The notes below the pieces were generated by a model, which saw only the letters and a list, made by a program, of their open reading frames with translations, made no database searches and was not told the DNA's origin. This document shows positions 9,831 to 18,447 of a stretch of 50,417 nucleotides of DNA, one piece after another. The position numbers were made by a program, and so were the translations under genes. The DNA lies in NCBI GenBank assembly GCA_016935665.1, contig JAFGQN010000247.1:1-50417 (forward strand), read 5' to 3'. Position 1 is the first letter of the stretch, and each line of letters opens with the position of its first letter. Source of the stretch: Deltaproteobacteria bacterium (GTDB lineage Bacteria > Myxococcota_A > Polyangia > JAAYKL01).

Positions 9831-10028
9831 CTACATGGCGGAGCGTTTTTCCACTTTACCGGAACGAATGCAACGGGTGCAGGCTGAAACGCGAACCGGT
9901 GTACCGTCTACAACAGCTTTGACTTTCTGTACGTTGGGCTTGGAAACCTTGCGGGTTTTTCTGTTTGAGTGACTTACCAGATTTCCAGACTGAGGGCCTT
10001 TTCCACAAATTTCACATTTATTCGACAT
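9831..10028 (-). CDS. rpmB: 50S ribosomal protein L28
   Basis: A 65-residue ribosomal protein L28. It begins SNKCEICGKGP, contains the typical SHSNRKT.R...PN segment, and has a second CTRC pair. The two CxxC pairs mark the zinc-binding (C+) form of L28, as opposed to zinc-free paralogs. The ribosome site AGGAGG is well placed before the ATG at 10028. The gene stands alone between the alpha-2-macroglobulin gene and the Nudix gene, with A/T-rich spacers on both sides. It is a structural protein of the large subunit. Confidence 0.97.
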   Translation of the reverse strand: MSNKCEICGKGPQSGNLVSHSNRKTRKVSKPNVQKVKAVVDGTPVRVSACTRCIRSGKVEKRSAM

Positions 10029-10133
10029 AGCTGTCCTCCTGACAGTTAAAGTTCAAATCGAGCGTGAGCAAATACCACCATTCAAAAACCGAGGCAATAT
10101 ATTAGTGGACAAAATACGATCTTTTTTGTCTTT

Positions 10134-10577
10134 TTACCATTTCCCCCGCAGTTCCAACGCATCAATCGCCGAACGGATTATAATATCGTGATCGAAGGCA
10201 AGTTTGGGCAACGCATCCAGCGCAAAAAGCCGCGCCGCCACCGCATCATCACCCGCACGAGGTAAAATGGGAGATGAATGAACAGTGGTATACACCACCG
10301 AAATATTCCGCCCTCTGGGATCGCGCTGCGGATGGCCAAATGCGCCCACCTGAATCATCTCTCCAACCGGAATTCCCGTTTCCTCCGCCAGTTCCCGGCG
10401 CGCTGCCACATGGAGATCCTCATCCATTTCAACAAATCCCCCCGGCAGGGCCCACTGACCCGCAAAGGGGTCCTTGCCGCGCTGAATCAGCAAAATGTGT
10501 GGTTCCGTTTCCGGACATCGCTCAAAAAGCGCCACATCCACACATACCATAGGTCTTGGGTATTTATAGTGATACAT
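10134..10577 (-). CDS. Nudix hydrolase
   Basis: A 147-residue Nudix (MutT-family) pyrophosphohydrolase. The Nudix box at residues 47-69 is complete: Gly, five residues, Glu, seven residues, then RELAEETGI. The metal-binding Glu residues are all present. N-terminal strands (MVCVDVALF, HILLIQRG, WALPGG) fit the fold. It resembles the ADP-ribose/NADH pyrophosphatase branch, but the substrate cannot be told from sequence. It starts 9 nt after the stop of the upstream lipoprotein gene on the same strand, which suggests co-transcription. No strong ribosome site is visible, so translational coupling is likely. Confidence 0.9.
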   Translation of the reverse strand: MYHYKYPRPMVCVDVALFERCPETEPHILLIQRGKDPFAGQWALPGGFVEMDEDLHVAARRELAEETGIPVGEMIQVGAFGHPQRDPRGRNISVVYTTVHSSPILPRAGDDAVAARLFALDALPKLAFDHDIIIRSAIDALELRGKW

Positions 10578-10586
10578 CGGCTTTTT

Positions 10587-12068
10587 TCAGATAGCGTCCC
10601 CGGGATGTTCCTGCTGCCACTTCTTTAAAAATTCTTCCACATGTTCAGGCATCTCCTTCTTTGATCCCGAAGGGCTTGCCGGACCATCTCCGCTGTTTTT
10701 CTCCAATTCATTGCCAGGACTCTCGTTTCCTTCGGGCATCGACGGCGTCGGGGATGGATTTGGAGTAAAACTATTAAATAGCGCCCCCATCACGGCCTGT
10801 TGAAAGATATACTTGCTCGCGGCCCCCAGCATCGTAATGCCATACAGCTGATTGGCATAAATAGACCCCAGCAGCGTCAGTTTGTGCGAAAATGACGCGC
10901 TGGCCACCTGGTAAATGCCATCGTGGGTATTCTGACTCACCCATACCATCCCAGGGGATACTTTGGACGCGAGAACATCCACCACCTTGCGCACCGATGT
11001 CAGTTCAGACTCTTTGGCCAACGCGTCATCCACAATGCCAACCACTGAATTGTAAACATCCGGCGAAATGTAAATAAGACCATTGCCCTTATCCACCGGG
11101 ACTGACGCCGCCAACTCCTTAAATCCAGGACTCTCGCCCAATGCATTTTTATGCTTCAGCCTGTCCTCCAGAAATTGTGATCCTGTGGCGATATAGAGGC
11201 GCTGCGTGACCTTGTGACGCCAGAGCACCGGACGATAATCGAGCAACTCCTCGGTTAAAAATTCCGAAACGCCAATACGCTGCCACTGCGAATCTTCCCA
11301 AACTGAAAAAACCGGAAGCTCTTTGGCCTTCATTACAAGAAGATCCATGAGCGGTCCCATATTGTCCACTGCGATAAAGGCTTCCACCAGGGGAATTTCC
11401 AATTCTGTGTCCGGAATTTTCATTCGTCGCGTGGGATCTAAAGCAACAACGCCCATAATTTTGGTGTCGAGTTGAGAAATGAGCTGTCGATACGTCATGC
11501 CCGCTCCGACAATGGGAGAATCCAGATGCCGGTTTACATCGGCTATCACATCGGCATCCGCCACATCCTGCATTACACCGTACAGGGTTTCCAAAAAGGC
11601 CTGCATGTTGACGTCGCCTTCATAGGCCAAAATCGCATTCTCCGGCGCCATCTGCAGAATTTCAAATGGATGGGGCTCGCCGCCAAAGTACTGCATCAGT
11701 CCGGTACGGGGATATGTGGTTTTGGTGAACGATTTGTTGATATACCGATCGCCGTTTTTATAAGAACTCATACCGATGGCCTGAATATCGGTCAGCCCAA
11801 GCGCTTTAACAATTTGCACCGCATCAATTCTCGCCTTGTATTTGGGAGGAATCTCGTCCACCACGGCCACCAGCTCATTTACCAGCGCGGCCGCTTTCTC
11901 CACATCACCTTCCACATCCATGTAGGTATACACGGTGCCACCGAGATCGAGATACTTTGATGTCACTTCAAAATTCTCAGAACGCGCGTCTCTGGGGGCT
12001 TTGGGGGCGCCCGCACATGCAGCCGGCAACGCAGCGACAATAAACAACAGGTAATAATATATCTTCAT
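10587..12068 (-). CDS. Unknown lipoprotein, DUF3352-like
   Basis: A 493-residue exported protein with a lipoprotein signal (MKIYYYLLFIVAALPAAC; lipid attachment at Cys18). The body mixes alpha and beta, with repeated statements of the type 'ALGLTDIQAIGMSS' and 'IMGVVALDPTRRM' that recall DUF3352-type periplasmic proteins. I could not find a catalytic motif. The last 60 residues are a low-complexity Pro/Gly/Glu tail that ends with a charged helix. A ribosome site AAAGGA lies 8 nt before the ATG. The Nudix gene follows closely. It is divergent from the strictosidine-synthase-like gene, with a 219-nt shared regulatory region. The product's role is unknown, and the DUF3352 comparison is a resemblance only. 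Confidence 0.75.
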   Translation of the reverse strand: MKIYYYLLFIVAALPAACAGAPKAPRDARSENFEVTSKYLDLGGTVYTYMDVEGDVEKAAALVNELVAVVDEIPPKYKARIDAVQIVKALGLTDIQAIGMSSYKNGDRYINKSFTKTTYPRTGLMQYFGGEPHPFEILQMAPENAILAYEGDVNMQAFLETLYGVMQDVADADVIADVNRHLDSPIVGAGMTYRQLISQLDTKIMGVVALDPTRRMKIPDTELEIPLVEAFIAVDNMGPLMDLLVMKAKELPVFSVWEDSQWQRIGVSEFLTEELLDYRPVLWRHKVTQRLYIATGSQFLEDRLKHKNALGESPGFKELAASVPVDKGNGLIYISPDVYNSVVGIVDDALAKESELTSVRKVVDVLASKVSPGMVWVSQNTHDGIYQVASASFSHKLTLLGSIYANQLYGITMLGAASKYIFQQAVMGALFNSFTPNPSPTPSMPEGNESPGNELEKNSGDGPASPSGSKKEMPEHVEEFLKKWQQEHPGDAI

Positions 12069-12287
12069 TCGAAAGTCCTTTGGTCAGTTGCAATTGTTTG
12101 ATGTCATTAAATATGTACAACACATACCTGTTTTTGCACCCATTTATTCGATTTGCCCCAAACTCCGCCGAGATTAAAAAAAAAGGAACGGCCAATATTC
12201 TTTTGTCAGCGTTTGAAATGGGCTGTTCTTTTCATGCCGTTCCCTTTAAAAAGCCTTTTTCATCAGCTGTAAAAAAAAGGAATCATA

Positions 12288-13397
12288 ATGAAAAAAGGCA
12301 TAGGAAAACGGGTGCTCCTTTTTATTGGAAGTATCTTCGTGCTGCTGTTGCTCTATCTATTGCTTTGGCCGGTTCCGGTAAATCCACAGTCATGGCAGGC
12401 GCCTGAATTTGAAGGCTACGTGGGCGACTTTGCTCCAAACCAAAAACTGGCATATGTGGAGTTGCTGGACATCGGAAACAATGTGGGCCCCGAAAGCGTG
12501 GCCATAAATTCCAAAGGCGACAGGTTCGCGGCCATGCATGACGGTACCATTATTCGCCTCGCAGCAGGGAACGACACACACGAAAACTGGGTGAACACCG
12601 AAGGTCGCCCTTTGGGTATTGTTTTTGATGCGAACGACAATCTTGTTGTGGCCGATCCCTTCAATGGGCTGATGCGCATCGGACCGGATAAAAAGAAAAC
12701 CCTGCTTACCAACACCGTGGATGACAAACCCCTGTGTTACATCAACAACGCGGACATTGCGTCGGATGGCAAAATTTATTTTTCCGACTCATCATCAAAA
12801 TTCTGTGCCAAAATCTGGGGGGGCACCTACCCGGCCAGCCTTCTCGACATTATGGAACACGGCGGCCATGGGCGCCTGCTGGTGTACAATCCAAAAAACA
12901 ACACCACCCGTACGCTGCTGAGTGGACTCAACTTTGCAAATGGTGTGGCACTGGATCCGAAGGAGCAGTTCGTCCTGGTGGTTGAAACATCGTCGTATCG
13001 CATCGTCCGCTACTGGCTCAAAGGGCCCAGGGCTGGCTCCCACGATATGCTCACTGAAAACCTGCCCGCGTTTCCAGACAATCTGACCACTGGCAGAGAC
13101 GGACGATTCTGGGTGGGCTTTATCTCTCCACGCAGCGTGCCGCTGGACAAATTCGCCGATACGCCATTTATCCGCAAAATCATTCAGCGCCTTCCCGCCG
13201 GCATGAGACCCAAAGCCAAACCGTACGGCCATGTAGCCGCCATCAACGCCAACGGCGAAGTGGTGCTGGATTTGCAGGATCCCCTTGCCCGCTATCCCAT
13301 GATCACCGAGGCTGTCGAAACCGATGAGTACCTCTATCTCGGCAGCCTGTTCGCCACCCGCCTGGGCCGACTGTCCAAATCCAGAATCGGGCTTTAA
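12288..13397 (+). CDS. Membrane-anchored strictosidine-synthase/SMP-30-like beta-propeller
   Basis: A 369-residue protein with one N-terminal membrane anchor (residues about 8-27, many Leu) and a six-bladed beta-propeller of the strictosidine synthase-like/APMAP family facing the periplasm. Diagnostic stretches are GRPLGIVFDANDNLVVAD, IASDGKIYFSDSS and LLSGLNFANGVALDP, followed by VVETSSYRIVRYWLKG and the DGRFWVGF blade. Related proteins are lactonases, arylesterases or simple propellers. The plant-type Glu needed for Pictet-Spengler chemistry cannot be verified here, so hydrolase activity is only a guess. AAAGGA lies just upstream of the ATG. It is divergent from the lipoprotein at 10587-12068. 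Confidence 0.88.
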   Translation: MKKGIGKRVLLFIGSIFVLLLLYLLLWPVPVNPQSWQAPEFEGYVGDFAPNQKLAYVELLDIGNNVGPESVAINSKGDRFAAMHDGTIIRLAAGNDTHENWVNTEGRPLGIVFDANDNLVVADPFNGLMRIGPDKKKTLLTNTVDDKPLCYINNADIASDGKIYFSDSSSKFCAKIWGGTYPASLLDIMEHGGHGRLLVYNPKNNTTRTLLSGLNFANGVALDPKEQFVLVVETSSYRIVRYWLKGPRAGSHDMLTENLPAFPDNLTTGRDGRFWVGFISPRSVPLDKFADTPFIRKIIQRLPAGMRPKAKPYGHVAAINANGEVVLDLQDPLARYPMITEAVETDEYLYLGSLFATRLGRLSKSRIGL

Positions 13398-13809
13398 AAA
13401 ATCCGATGCGTCAATCATTACAACGCACCATCTATCCATCAGAGGCTGGAGACATGGACATGCACTTCATCATTCTCCGAAGGCTGCACCCGCTGCAGCA
13501 ACGACTGAAACGTTTCCGGGGTGATGTGAAGGGAATCCGAAGGCATATTTCTGTGTCTGGGATGCCGTACATCAGCCATATATCAGGCGACATGGAAAGG
13601 GATTCTTTTTTTGTATCTTTGCAATTCGTGCTCCAATTGATGGCATCATCTGATGCTATCGAAAAGTAGATGCATCGCAGTCACAATAAAAACCCGAGTT
13701 AAAATTATAACTGCGAAATGTTCAATTTATTGTGAACCGCAATCAACTCGTGAAACAACTGCCACAACGGACTGAAATCAATTAAAAATATAACCCAATG
13801 GAGCATTCA
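13398..13809. other. Intergenic region, no gene seen
   Basis: A 412-nt gap between two plus-strand genes. Short open frames exist but lack ribosome sites and protein-like composition. The second half becomes A/T rich and probably contains the promoter of the Cys-rich lipoprotein gene. I see no clear terminator hairpin. Confidence 0.4.
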
Positions 13810-14718
13810 ATGAAAAGAATTGGCATCCTTTACGGTGTCTTTGTTCTTATCCTTTTATCCATCGGTTGCAATCGATCCAACTCTGTGAACGATGATACCG
13901 AATCGTTAAAAGAGGGATCAGAAAGTGACAGCGACGCTGACAGCGACAGTGATAGCGACAGCGACACGGACGCAGACAGTGACAGCGACGGGGACAGCGA
14001 CGGCGGCAGCGACAGTGATGGGGATACATCTGTCGCCAACTGCGATGGAGACAGTGTAGACTGCTACGAAGACTGCTGGGACTGTGCGCTCCAGGGACAG
14101 TGCGCGCCGGCGGTGGATGCCTGCCAAAAGAACGAGAAGTGCGCCGCGCTTCTCGCCTGTCGGGATCAGGACTGCTGCAATGGCCGCACAATAAACGACT
14201 GTTTGGAGGGGGACGAATGGGTCGCCTGCATCACCAATTGTCGCAGGGAAGTCCAGCCCACCTCTGAGGCGGATAACCTTTTTCGCGGCATTGACCTGTG
14301 CATCGGGTGCGACGCGTGTGCGATCTCGTGCTTTGAAAACACAGCCGATTGGGCCATATGTGATTCCACTGATGTGATTCCCGAAACGAGGCCTGTCTGT
14401 TTTTCAGGGGAAGTCGAAGACGGTGAGGCGGTCTGTTTCGACTGGGCAACCCACGGCGGACCATGCACAGAAGCATATGACGCATGCCAGGCCGATACAG
14501 AGTGCGTTGCACTTGAAAAATGCACTCATGTCGCCGACAGCGGAGCGGCTTTCCAGACAGACCCGGAACCGTGTCTGGCCGCTGTCAGCGCCGACACAGC
14601 AGATAAATACTGGGCCTATGTGCAATGCGTGTTTTGCAATGCCTGCGATGTTGGCTGCGGCCAATACGCGAGTGATAAGCGGTGTAACGAATACGACTAC
14701 CCGCCTGGGAGTAACTGA
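13810..14718 (+). CDS. Cys-rich lipoprotein with Ser/Asp stalk
   Basis: A 302-residue exported protein. The lipoprotein signal ends LLSIGC (Cys20). It is followed by a stalk of about 35 residues built almost only from Ser, Asp and Gly (roughly residues 37-72), then a domain of about 230 residues with about 30 Cys. That domain is an internal duplication: CAPAVDACQKNEKCAALLAC in the first half matches CTEAYDACQADTECVALEKC in the second, and CIGCDACAISC matches CVFCNACDVGC. The Cys are presumably disulfide-bonded outside the cell. The start at 13810 is preferred over the ATG 12 nt upstream because GGAG sits 7 nt before it. The function is unknown; a surface-displayed binding module is the likely role. 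Confidence 0.85.
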   Translation: MKRIGILYGVFVLILLSIGCNRSNSVNDDTESLKEGSESDSDADSDSDSDSDTDADSDSDGDSDGGSDSDGDTSVANCDGDSVDCYEDCWDCALQGQCAPAVDACQKNEKCAALLACRDQDCCNGRTINDCLEGDEWVACITNCRREVQPTSEADNLFRGIDLCIGCDACAISCFENTADWAICDSTDVIPETRPVCFSGEVEDGEAVCFDWATHGGPCTEAYDACQADTECVALEKCTHVADSGAAFQTDPEPCLAAVSADTADKYWAYVQCVFCNACDVGCGQYASDKRCNEYDYPPGSN

Positions 14719-14766
14719 TTCCAGCGTGCACTCTCAGGAGAAAGTGACAACGGACCAGTTGCCCAC

Positions 14767-16182
14767 CTACTTTTGGGTATCCAGATAACGGTACAAAGTG
14801 GCGCGGCCGACGCCCAGCAGTTTGGCGGCACGGGCTTTGTTGCCGCCGGTTTGTTCCAGGGCGGCGTCAATGTTGTCGGGAGTCAGCGATTGAGCTGGCT
14901 TCATGGAGGGCGGCTCGGGGAATTGCGAGGGTCGGCTGGGGATGGTTCGCCCGGTGTTGGTTTCGAACCAGCTTTTAAACTGGGGCGAGAGATGCACGGG
15001 TTCGATGATGCCCCCTTTGGCTTTAATGAGCGCAAACTGGATGACACTCTGCAGTTCCCGCACATTGCCGGGCCAGGGATATTCGATGAACAGCGACATG
15101 GCTTCGGTGGACACGCCCAAAGATATCTGGCCGTTCTCCTTTGCCCGTTTCAAAAAATGCTCCACCAGCAGAGGAATATCGCCGGGACGCTCACAAAGGG
15201 GCGGGATTTCGACAGGCACCACATTGAGGCGGTAGTATAAATCCTCGCGAAACTCGCCTTTATCCACTTCTTCTTTTAAATCTTTGTTGGTGGCGCTGAT
15301 GATGCGCACATCCACGCTGATGCTTTTTTCGTCGCCCACCCGCTCAAAACGGCCTTCCTGCAGCACGCGAAGCAGCTTGGCCTGCAGTACTTTAGGCATC
15401 TCGGCCACTTCATCCAGAAAAAGCGTTCCGCCATCCGCCAGTTCAAATCGGCCCCGTTTGTCGCGAATCGCTCCGGTAAATGCGCCCCGGACGTGTCCAA
15501 ACAGTTCGCTTTCCAGTACGCCCTCGGGCAACGCGGCGCAATTGACGGGAACAAATGGCATTCCCGCGCGAACCCCCTCGTTGTGAATGGCGCTCGCCAC
15601 CAGTTCCTTGCCGGTGCCGCTCTTGCCATAAATATGAATAGGGACATTAATATCGGCAACTTCCCGAATGGTTTCAAACAATTCCTGCATACGACCATCC
15701 TTGCCAATAATTCCCGCGAAACAGTGCTGTTCCTTCAGCCGACTGCGCAACGCAGTGAGTTCGCTAATATCTTCCAGCAACACAATGGCCAGCTTTTCCC
15801 CTTCATACTCAAAAGGCGCCGCACTGATCATTAACTGACGTTCGCGGGTTTTCTCCCCTTCACACAAGACCACCTCGGTTTGCACACGACTGACAGCGTT
15901 GCCCAAAATGGCATTCTCCGCGGATTGCTTGACCTTGCAGTGACTGCATTCTGCAGCATGTCCGCACCCGGCAGGTGTGTTCGCGGCGTTGATACAGTGC
16001 AGAATGTCTCCGCCAAGCCAGTCGCGAAGACTGGCCGCTGTATCTCCAAAGCTGGCCTTCAAGGCGTTATTCACCATTCTCACCTGGCGCTTTGCATTCA
16101 TCACCATGACCCCGCAGGGAATGGCGTTAAACAGTCGTTGCAGAAATTCGAGACTTTGAATATCAGTGTGTGCTTCAGTCAA
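14767..16182 (-). CDS. PAS-domain sigma-54-dependent activator
   Basis: An enhancer-binding transcription activator, 471 residues. The N-terminal PAS sensor (about 10-145) carries an inserted Cys cluster (Cys63, 73, 79, 82; GCG...C..C). The central AAA+ domain has Walker A GKSGTGKE (186-193; the usual form is GESGTGKE), the sigma-54 contact loop GAFTGA (233-238), Walker B GGTLFLDE (252-259) and the NVRELQ motif. A Fis-type helix-turn-helix closes the protein (NKARAAKLLGVGRATLYRYL). There is no receiver domain, so it senses directly rather than through a kinase. The start appears to be TTG at 16182; no good ribosome site is seen. It is divergent from the barrel-like protein gene. A possible target is the sigma-54 promoter at 50150, but that link is a guess. 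Confidence 0.93.
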   Translation of the reverse strand: MTEAHTDIQSLEFLQRLFNAIPCGVMVMNAKRQVRMVNNALKASFGDTAASLRDWLGGDILHCINAANTPAGCGHAAECSHCKVKQSAENAILGNAVSRVQTEVVLCEGEKTRERQLMISAAPFEYEGEKLAIVLLEDISELTALRSRLKEQHCFAGIIGKDGRMQELFETIREVADINVPIHIYGKSGTGKELVASAIHNEGVRAGMPFVPVNCAALPEGVLESELFGHVRGAFTGAIRDKRGRFELADGGTLFLDEVAEMPKVLQAKLLRVLQEGRFERVGDEKSISVDVRIISATNKDLKEEVDKGEFREDLYYRLNVVPVEIPPLCERPGDIPLLVEHFLKRAKENGQISLGVSTEAMSLFIEYPWPGNVRELQSVIQFALIKAKGGIIEPVHLSPQFKSWFETNTGRTIPSRPSQFPEPPSMKPAQSLTPDNIDAALEQTGGNKARAAKLLGVGRATLYRYLDTQK

Positions 16183-16248
16183 TGGGGACCCACTATCATT
16201 TCTTGAAATTTTATCACCAAACGTAATATCATCTCACACGCGCCGTCT

Positions 16249-16262
16249 TCCGGACGACCGGA
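16249..16262. promoter_or_regulatory. Small inverted repeat between divergent genes
   Basis: TCCGG and CCGGA flank ACGA, in the divergent region between the sigma-54 activator and the barrel-like protein. It is 67 nt upstream of the activator start. It could be an autoregulatory site, but five-base arms of this composition arise by chance fairly often. Confidence 0.2.
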
Positions 16263-16351
16263 TGTGCCTGTATAACAAACCTTTCCGGAGTGTGTCATCC
16301 TCAAATTTGGAGTGGTATTTCATTAATTGCGGTTTCCATCCAACATAGCAG

Positions 16352-16379
16352 TTGAGAATTTCATATGTCTGCATATAAT
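16352..16379 (+). promoter_or_regulatory. Sigma-70-type promoter
   Basis: TTGAGA (16352-16357), a 16-nt spacer and TATAAT (16374-16379), a near-consensus housekeeping promoter. Transcription would begin near 16386, 42 nt before the ATG at 16428. This also argues against the in-frame ATG at 16365, which lies inside the promoter. Confidence 0.65.
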
Positions 16380-16427
16380 ATGCATTCCAATTTGATTAAA
16401 ATAATAAAGGCTTTACAAGGTGCGTTC

Positions 16428-17282
16428 ATGAAAAATCAGTTATTTATACAAGCCGTTTGGGTTGTTTTCGCAGTAGTACTCTTTGCTTCAACTGTTGCCG
16501 CCAAGGAAGATGCCTCTGTCGACAACACTGACGATGCCACACAAACAGAACCCGCAGCCCCGGCTGCAGTCGACGTCAACACCGATGGCCCTGCCCCACC
16601 CCCTCAGAGCGGCGGTGGTCTGGCCGAAACCCCAGGGGTTGGTTACCACTCCGTGGGCATGCGCTTCAGATGGATATTCCTGCCCAAATGGTTCATCACC
16701 ATGTTTGGTGTGAACATCAATGCACAAAACGAAAAACACCCGCTCATCAGCAACCTTGGATTCGGTGTGGAATACACCTATCGCAAGGACAACTTCGATA
16801 TTACCGCAGCCATCTGGGGCGCCCAACTGGACTGGGAAGATCCCATCTACTTTAAAAATGGCGGCGAACCGGAAAGCAGCTGGACCGAAGTGCGCAACGG
16901 TATGAGCGCCCTCCTGTTCACTGCGGACTTCATCTGGTCCACTCCCATAACCGAGATGGTGGCCATCACCTACGGCGTTGGTGTGGGCATGGGAATCACC
17001 GTTGGTGGCGACATCATCCAGACCGAAGCCTACCGCGATGACGATGGTGTTCTCCACCCGTGCGATGGCGCAGGGAATCCGGGCACCATGGCCGACAATG
17101 ACCAACCCTACTGCGAAGAGGGCGGTGAATATCACGATGTGTACGACAAACTGCCGGTGGTTCCCTGGATAAATCTTCTGGTGGGCGCCCGCATCAAGCC
17201 CCATGAGCATTTTGCCATCTATGTGGACACCGGATTCGGCATTGGCTTCCAGATGGGTATTCGAGGCGGCTATATCTTCTAA
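16428..17282 (+). CDS. Outer-membrane beta-barrel-like protein
   Basis: A 284-residue exported protein with a Sec signal (MKNQLF...VLFASTVAA, cleaved before KEDAS), then a flexible Asp/Thr/Pro/Ala linker of about 40 residues, then an antiparallel beta-rich domain with alternating hydrophobic residues (LGFGVEYTYR, FDITAAIWGAQLDW, MVAITYGVGVGMGI, FAIYVDTGFGIGFQMG) that ends in an aromatic residue, GYIF. This pattern is typical of small outer-membrane barrels. A surface loop has a Cys pair (HPCDGAG...YCEEGG). The start at 16428 follows AAGG and the promoter at 16352. The function is unknown. It is divergent from the sigma-54 activator. Confidence 0.75.
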   Translation: MKNQLFIQAVWVVFAVVLFASTVAAKEDASVDNTDDATQTEPAAPAAVDVNTDGPAPPPQSGGGLAETPGVGYHSVGMRFRWIFLPKWFITMFGVNINAQNEKHPLISNLGFGVEYTYRKDNFDITAAIWGAQLDWEDPIYFKNGGEPESSWTEVRNGMSALLFTADFIWSTPITEMVAITYGVGVGMGITVGGDIIQTEAYRDDDGVLHPCDGAGNPGTMADNDQPYCEEGGEYHDVYDKLPVVPWINLLVGARIKPHEHFAIYVDTGFGIGFQMGIRGGYIF

Positions 17283-17465
17283 CCAATCACACACCTGCCC
17301 CAGGAACGACCGGGCCCTGCTGTCTGTCCACCACGATGCGCACCGCGCTCAGCGCTGACAGCATCGGATATTTTAGACGACAAACACGATGACACTGTAA
17401 TTCTTCACAACAGGATCTTACCAGCCATAGTTGCTCAGACACTGTTTAGACGCCAGACTTACAAT

Positions 17466-18314
17466 ATGGACACTGCTTCGCTGGAACCGTATCGCGACGT
17501 TTTACATCATCAGATGACCTCCGGTATTATCAGGGACTTTTCCACCAACGCGACGGCGCCGGCAGACACGTTCCTGCGCGGATTAAATCTGCACCGGGCG
17601 CTGCAAATACTGGATTTGGGGTGCGGTTTTGGGTATATGACCGCAGAGCTGGCTCGGATGGTGTCCCCGGACGCCTGTATCATCGGCATGGACGCCTGTG
17701 CGGAAAATGAAATCCCCTTCACAAATGCAGTGGCACAGGCCCAACGACGCAGTCGGTTTATCTGTGAGCAGATAGAGAAACGACTCCCGTTTGGAGACAA
17801 TACGTTCGATGTGGTATTTTGCTCCTACGCACTTTACTTCTTTGTGGATATCATCCCGGACATCGCCCGGGTGCTCAAAGAAACCGGCTGTTTCATCGCT
17901 GTTTGTCACAGTATCGATTTCATTGATGACATGTTGAATGTCGCCGGGTTGCCAATGGCTCGGCAACAGATGATGAAGGTGTTTGGCGCCTTCAACTGCG
18001 AAAATGGAACCCAGATGCTGGCGCCCCACTTTGGTCGAATCGGCCATGTGCCATATCGCAATCAGCTCCGGTTTAAACAGGAGAACTGCGACGCGTTGGC
18101 CACATATGTCATCCACAAACTGCCATTTATTTACCCCGACAAATTTGGAGATGAAACCATTGTACAAATGGTCGTCCACACTGTGGCGGCCACCGTGGCC
18201 AGACAGGGCGAAATCACCATCGCAAAAAATGACTGCTGTTTTCGGTGCACCGCACCACACTCCGCCTCGCGGCCAAAAAGGAATCCGCAAAATCACATGA
18301 AACAATTGTCATGA
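17466..18314 (+). CDS. Class I SAM-dependent methyltransferase
   Basis: A 282-residue soluble enzyme with a Rossmann-fold methyltransferase core. Motif I ILDLGCGFG (residues 48-56) binds S-adenosylmethionine. The acidic end of strand 2 is IIGMDAC. Post-motif residues LPFGDNTFDVVFCSYALYF and ARVLKETGCFIAVCH are the standard motifs of the Methyltransf_11/25 type. The substrate is unknown. No signal peptide. The C-terminal 60 residues are unusually Cys/His rich (DCCFRC) and end in a basic tail. No strong ribosome site precedes the ATG. The neighbours are unrelated exported proteins, so it is likely monocistronic. Confidence 0.85.
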   Translation: MDTASLEPYRDVLHHQMTSGIIRDFSTNATAPADTFLRGLNLHRALQILDLGCGFGYMTAELARMVSPDACIIGMDACAENEIPFTNAVAQAQRRSRFICEQIEKRLPFGDNTFDVVFCSYALYFFVDIIPDIARVLKETGCFIAVCHSIDFIDDMLNVAGLPMARQQMMKVFGAFNCENGTQMLAPHFGRIGHVPYRNQLRFKQENCDALATYVIHKLPFIYPDKFGDETIVQMVVHTVAATVARQGEITIAKNDCCFRCTAPHSASRPKRNPQNHMKQLS

Positions 18315-18447
18315 ATATTAACTGCAGTGAAGAATCACCGTTATACGTGTTGATGGGGACAATAAGGCGCATGATGAACTGTGCCTCCGAACTCCCCCAG
18401 TCTTACAAAGACATAAACAACCTGCAGCTGGGCATTCGGTTTAAAAC

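Noticed and set aside
10100..10132. GACAAAA...TTTTGTC hairpin after the Nudix gene as a terminator
   Set aside because: A/T-only stem with no T-run following on the transcribed strand; too weak to call.
13918..14020. Repeat array in the Ser/Asp stalk as a non-coding satellite
   Set aside because: The repeats keep a perfect open frame and lie inside a lipoprotein with a signal peptide, so they are a coding linker.
16318..16340. Sigma-54 promoter for the barrel-like protein
   Set aside because: The GG and GC dinucleotides are 13 nt apart instead of 10; a near-consensus sigma-70 promoter lies just downstream.
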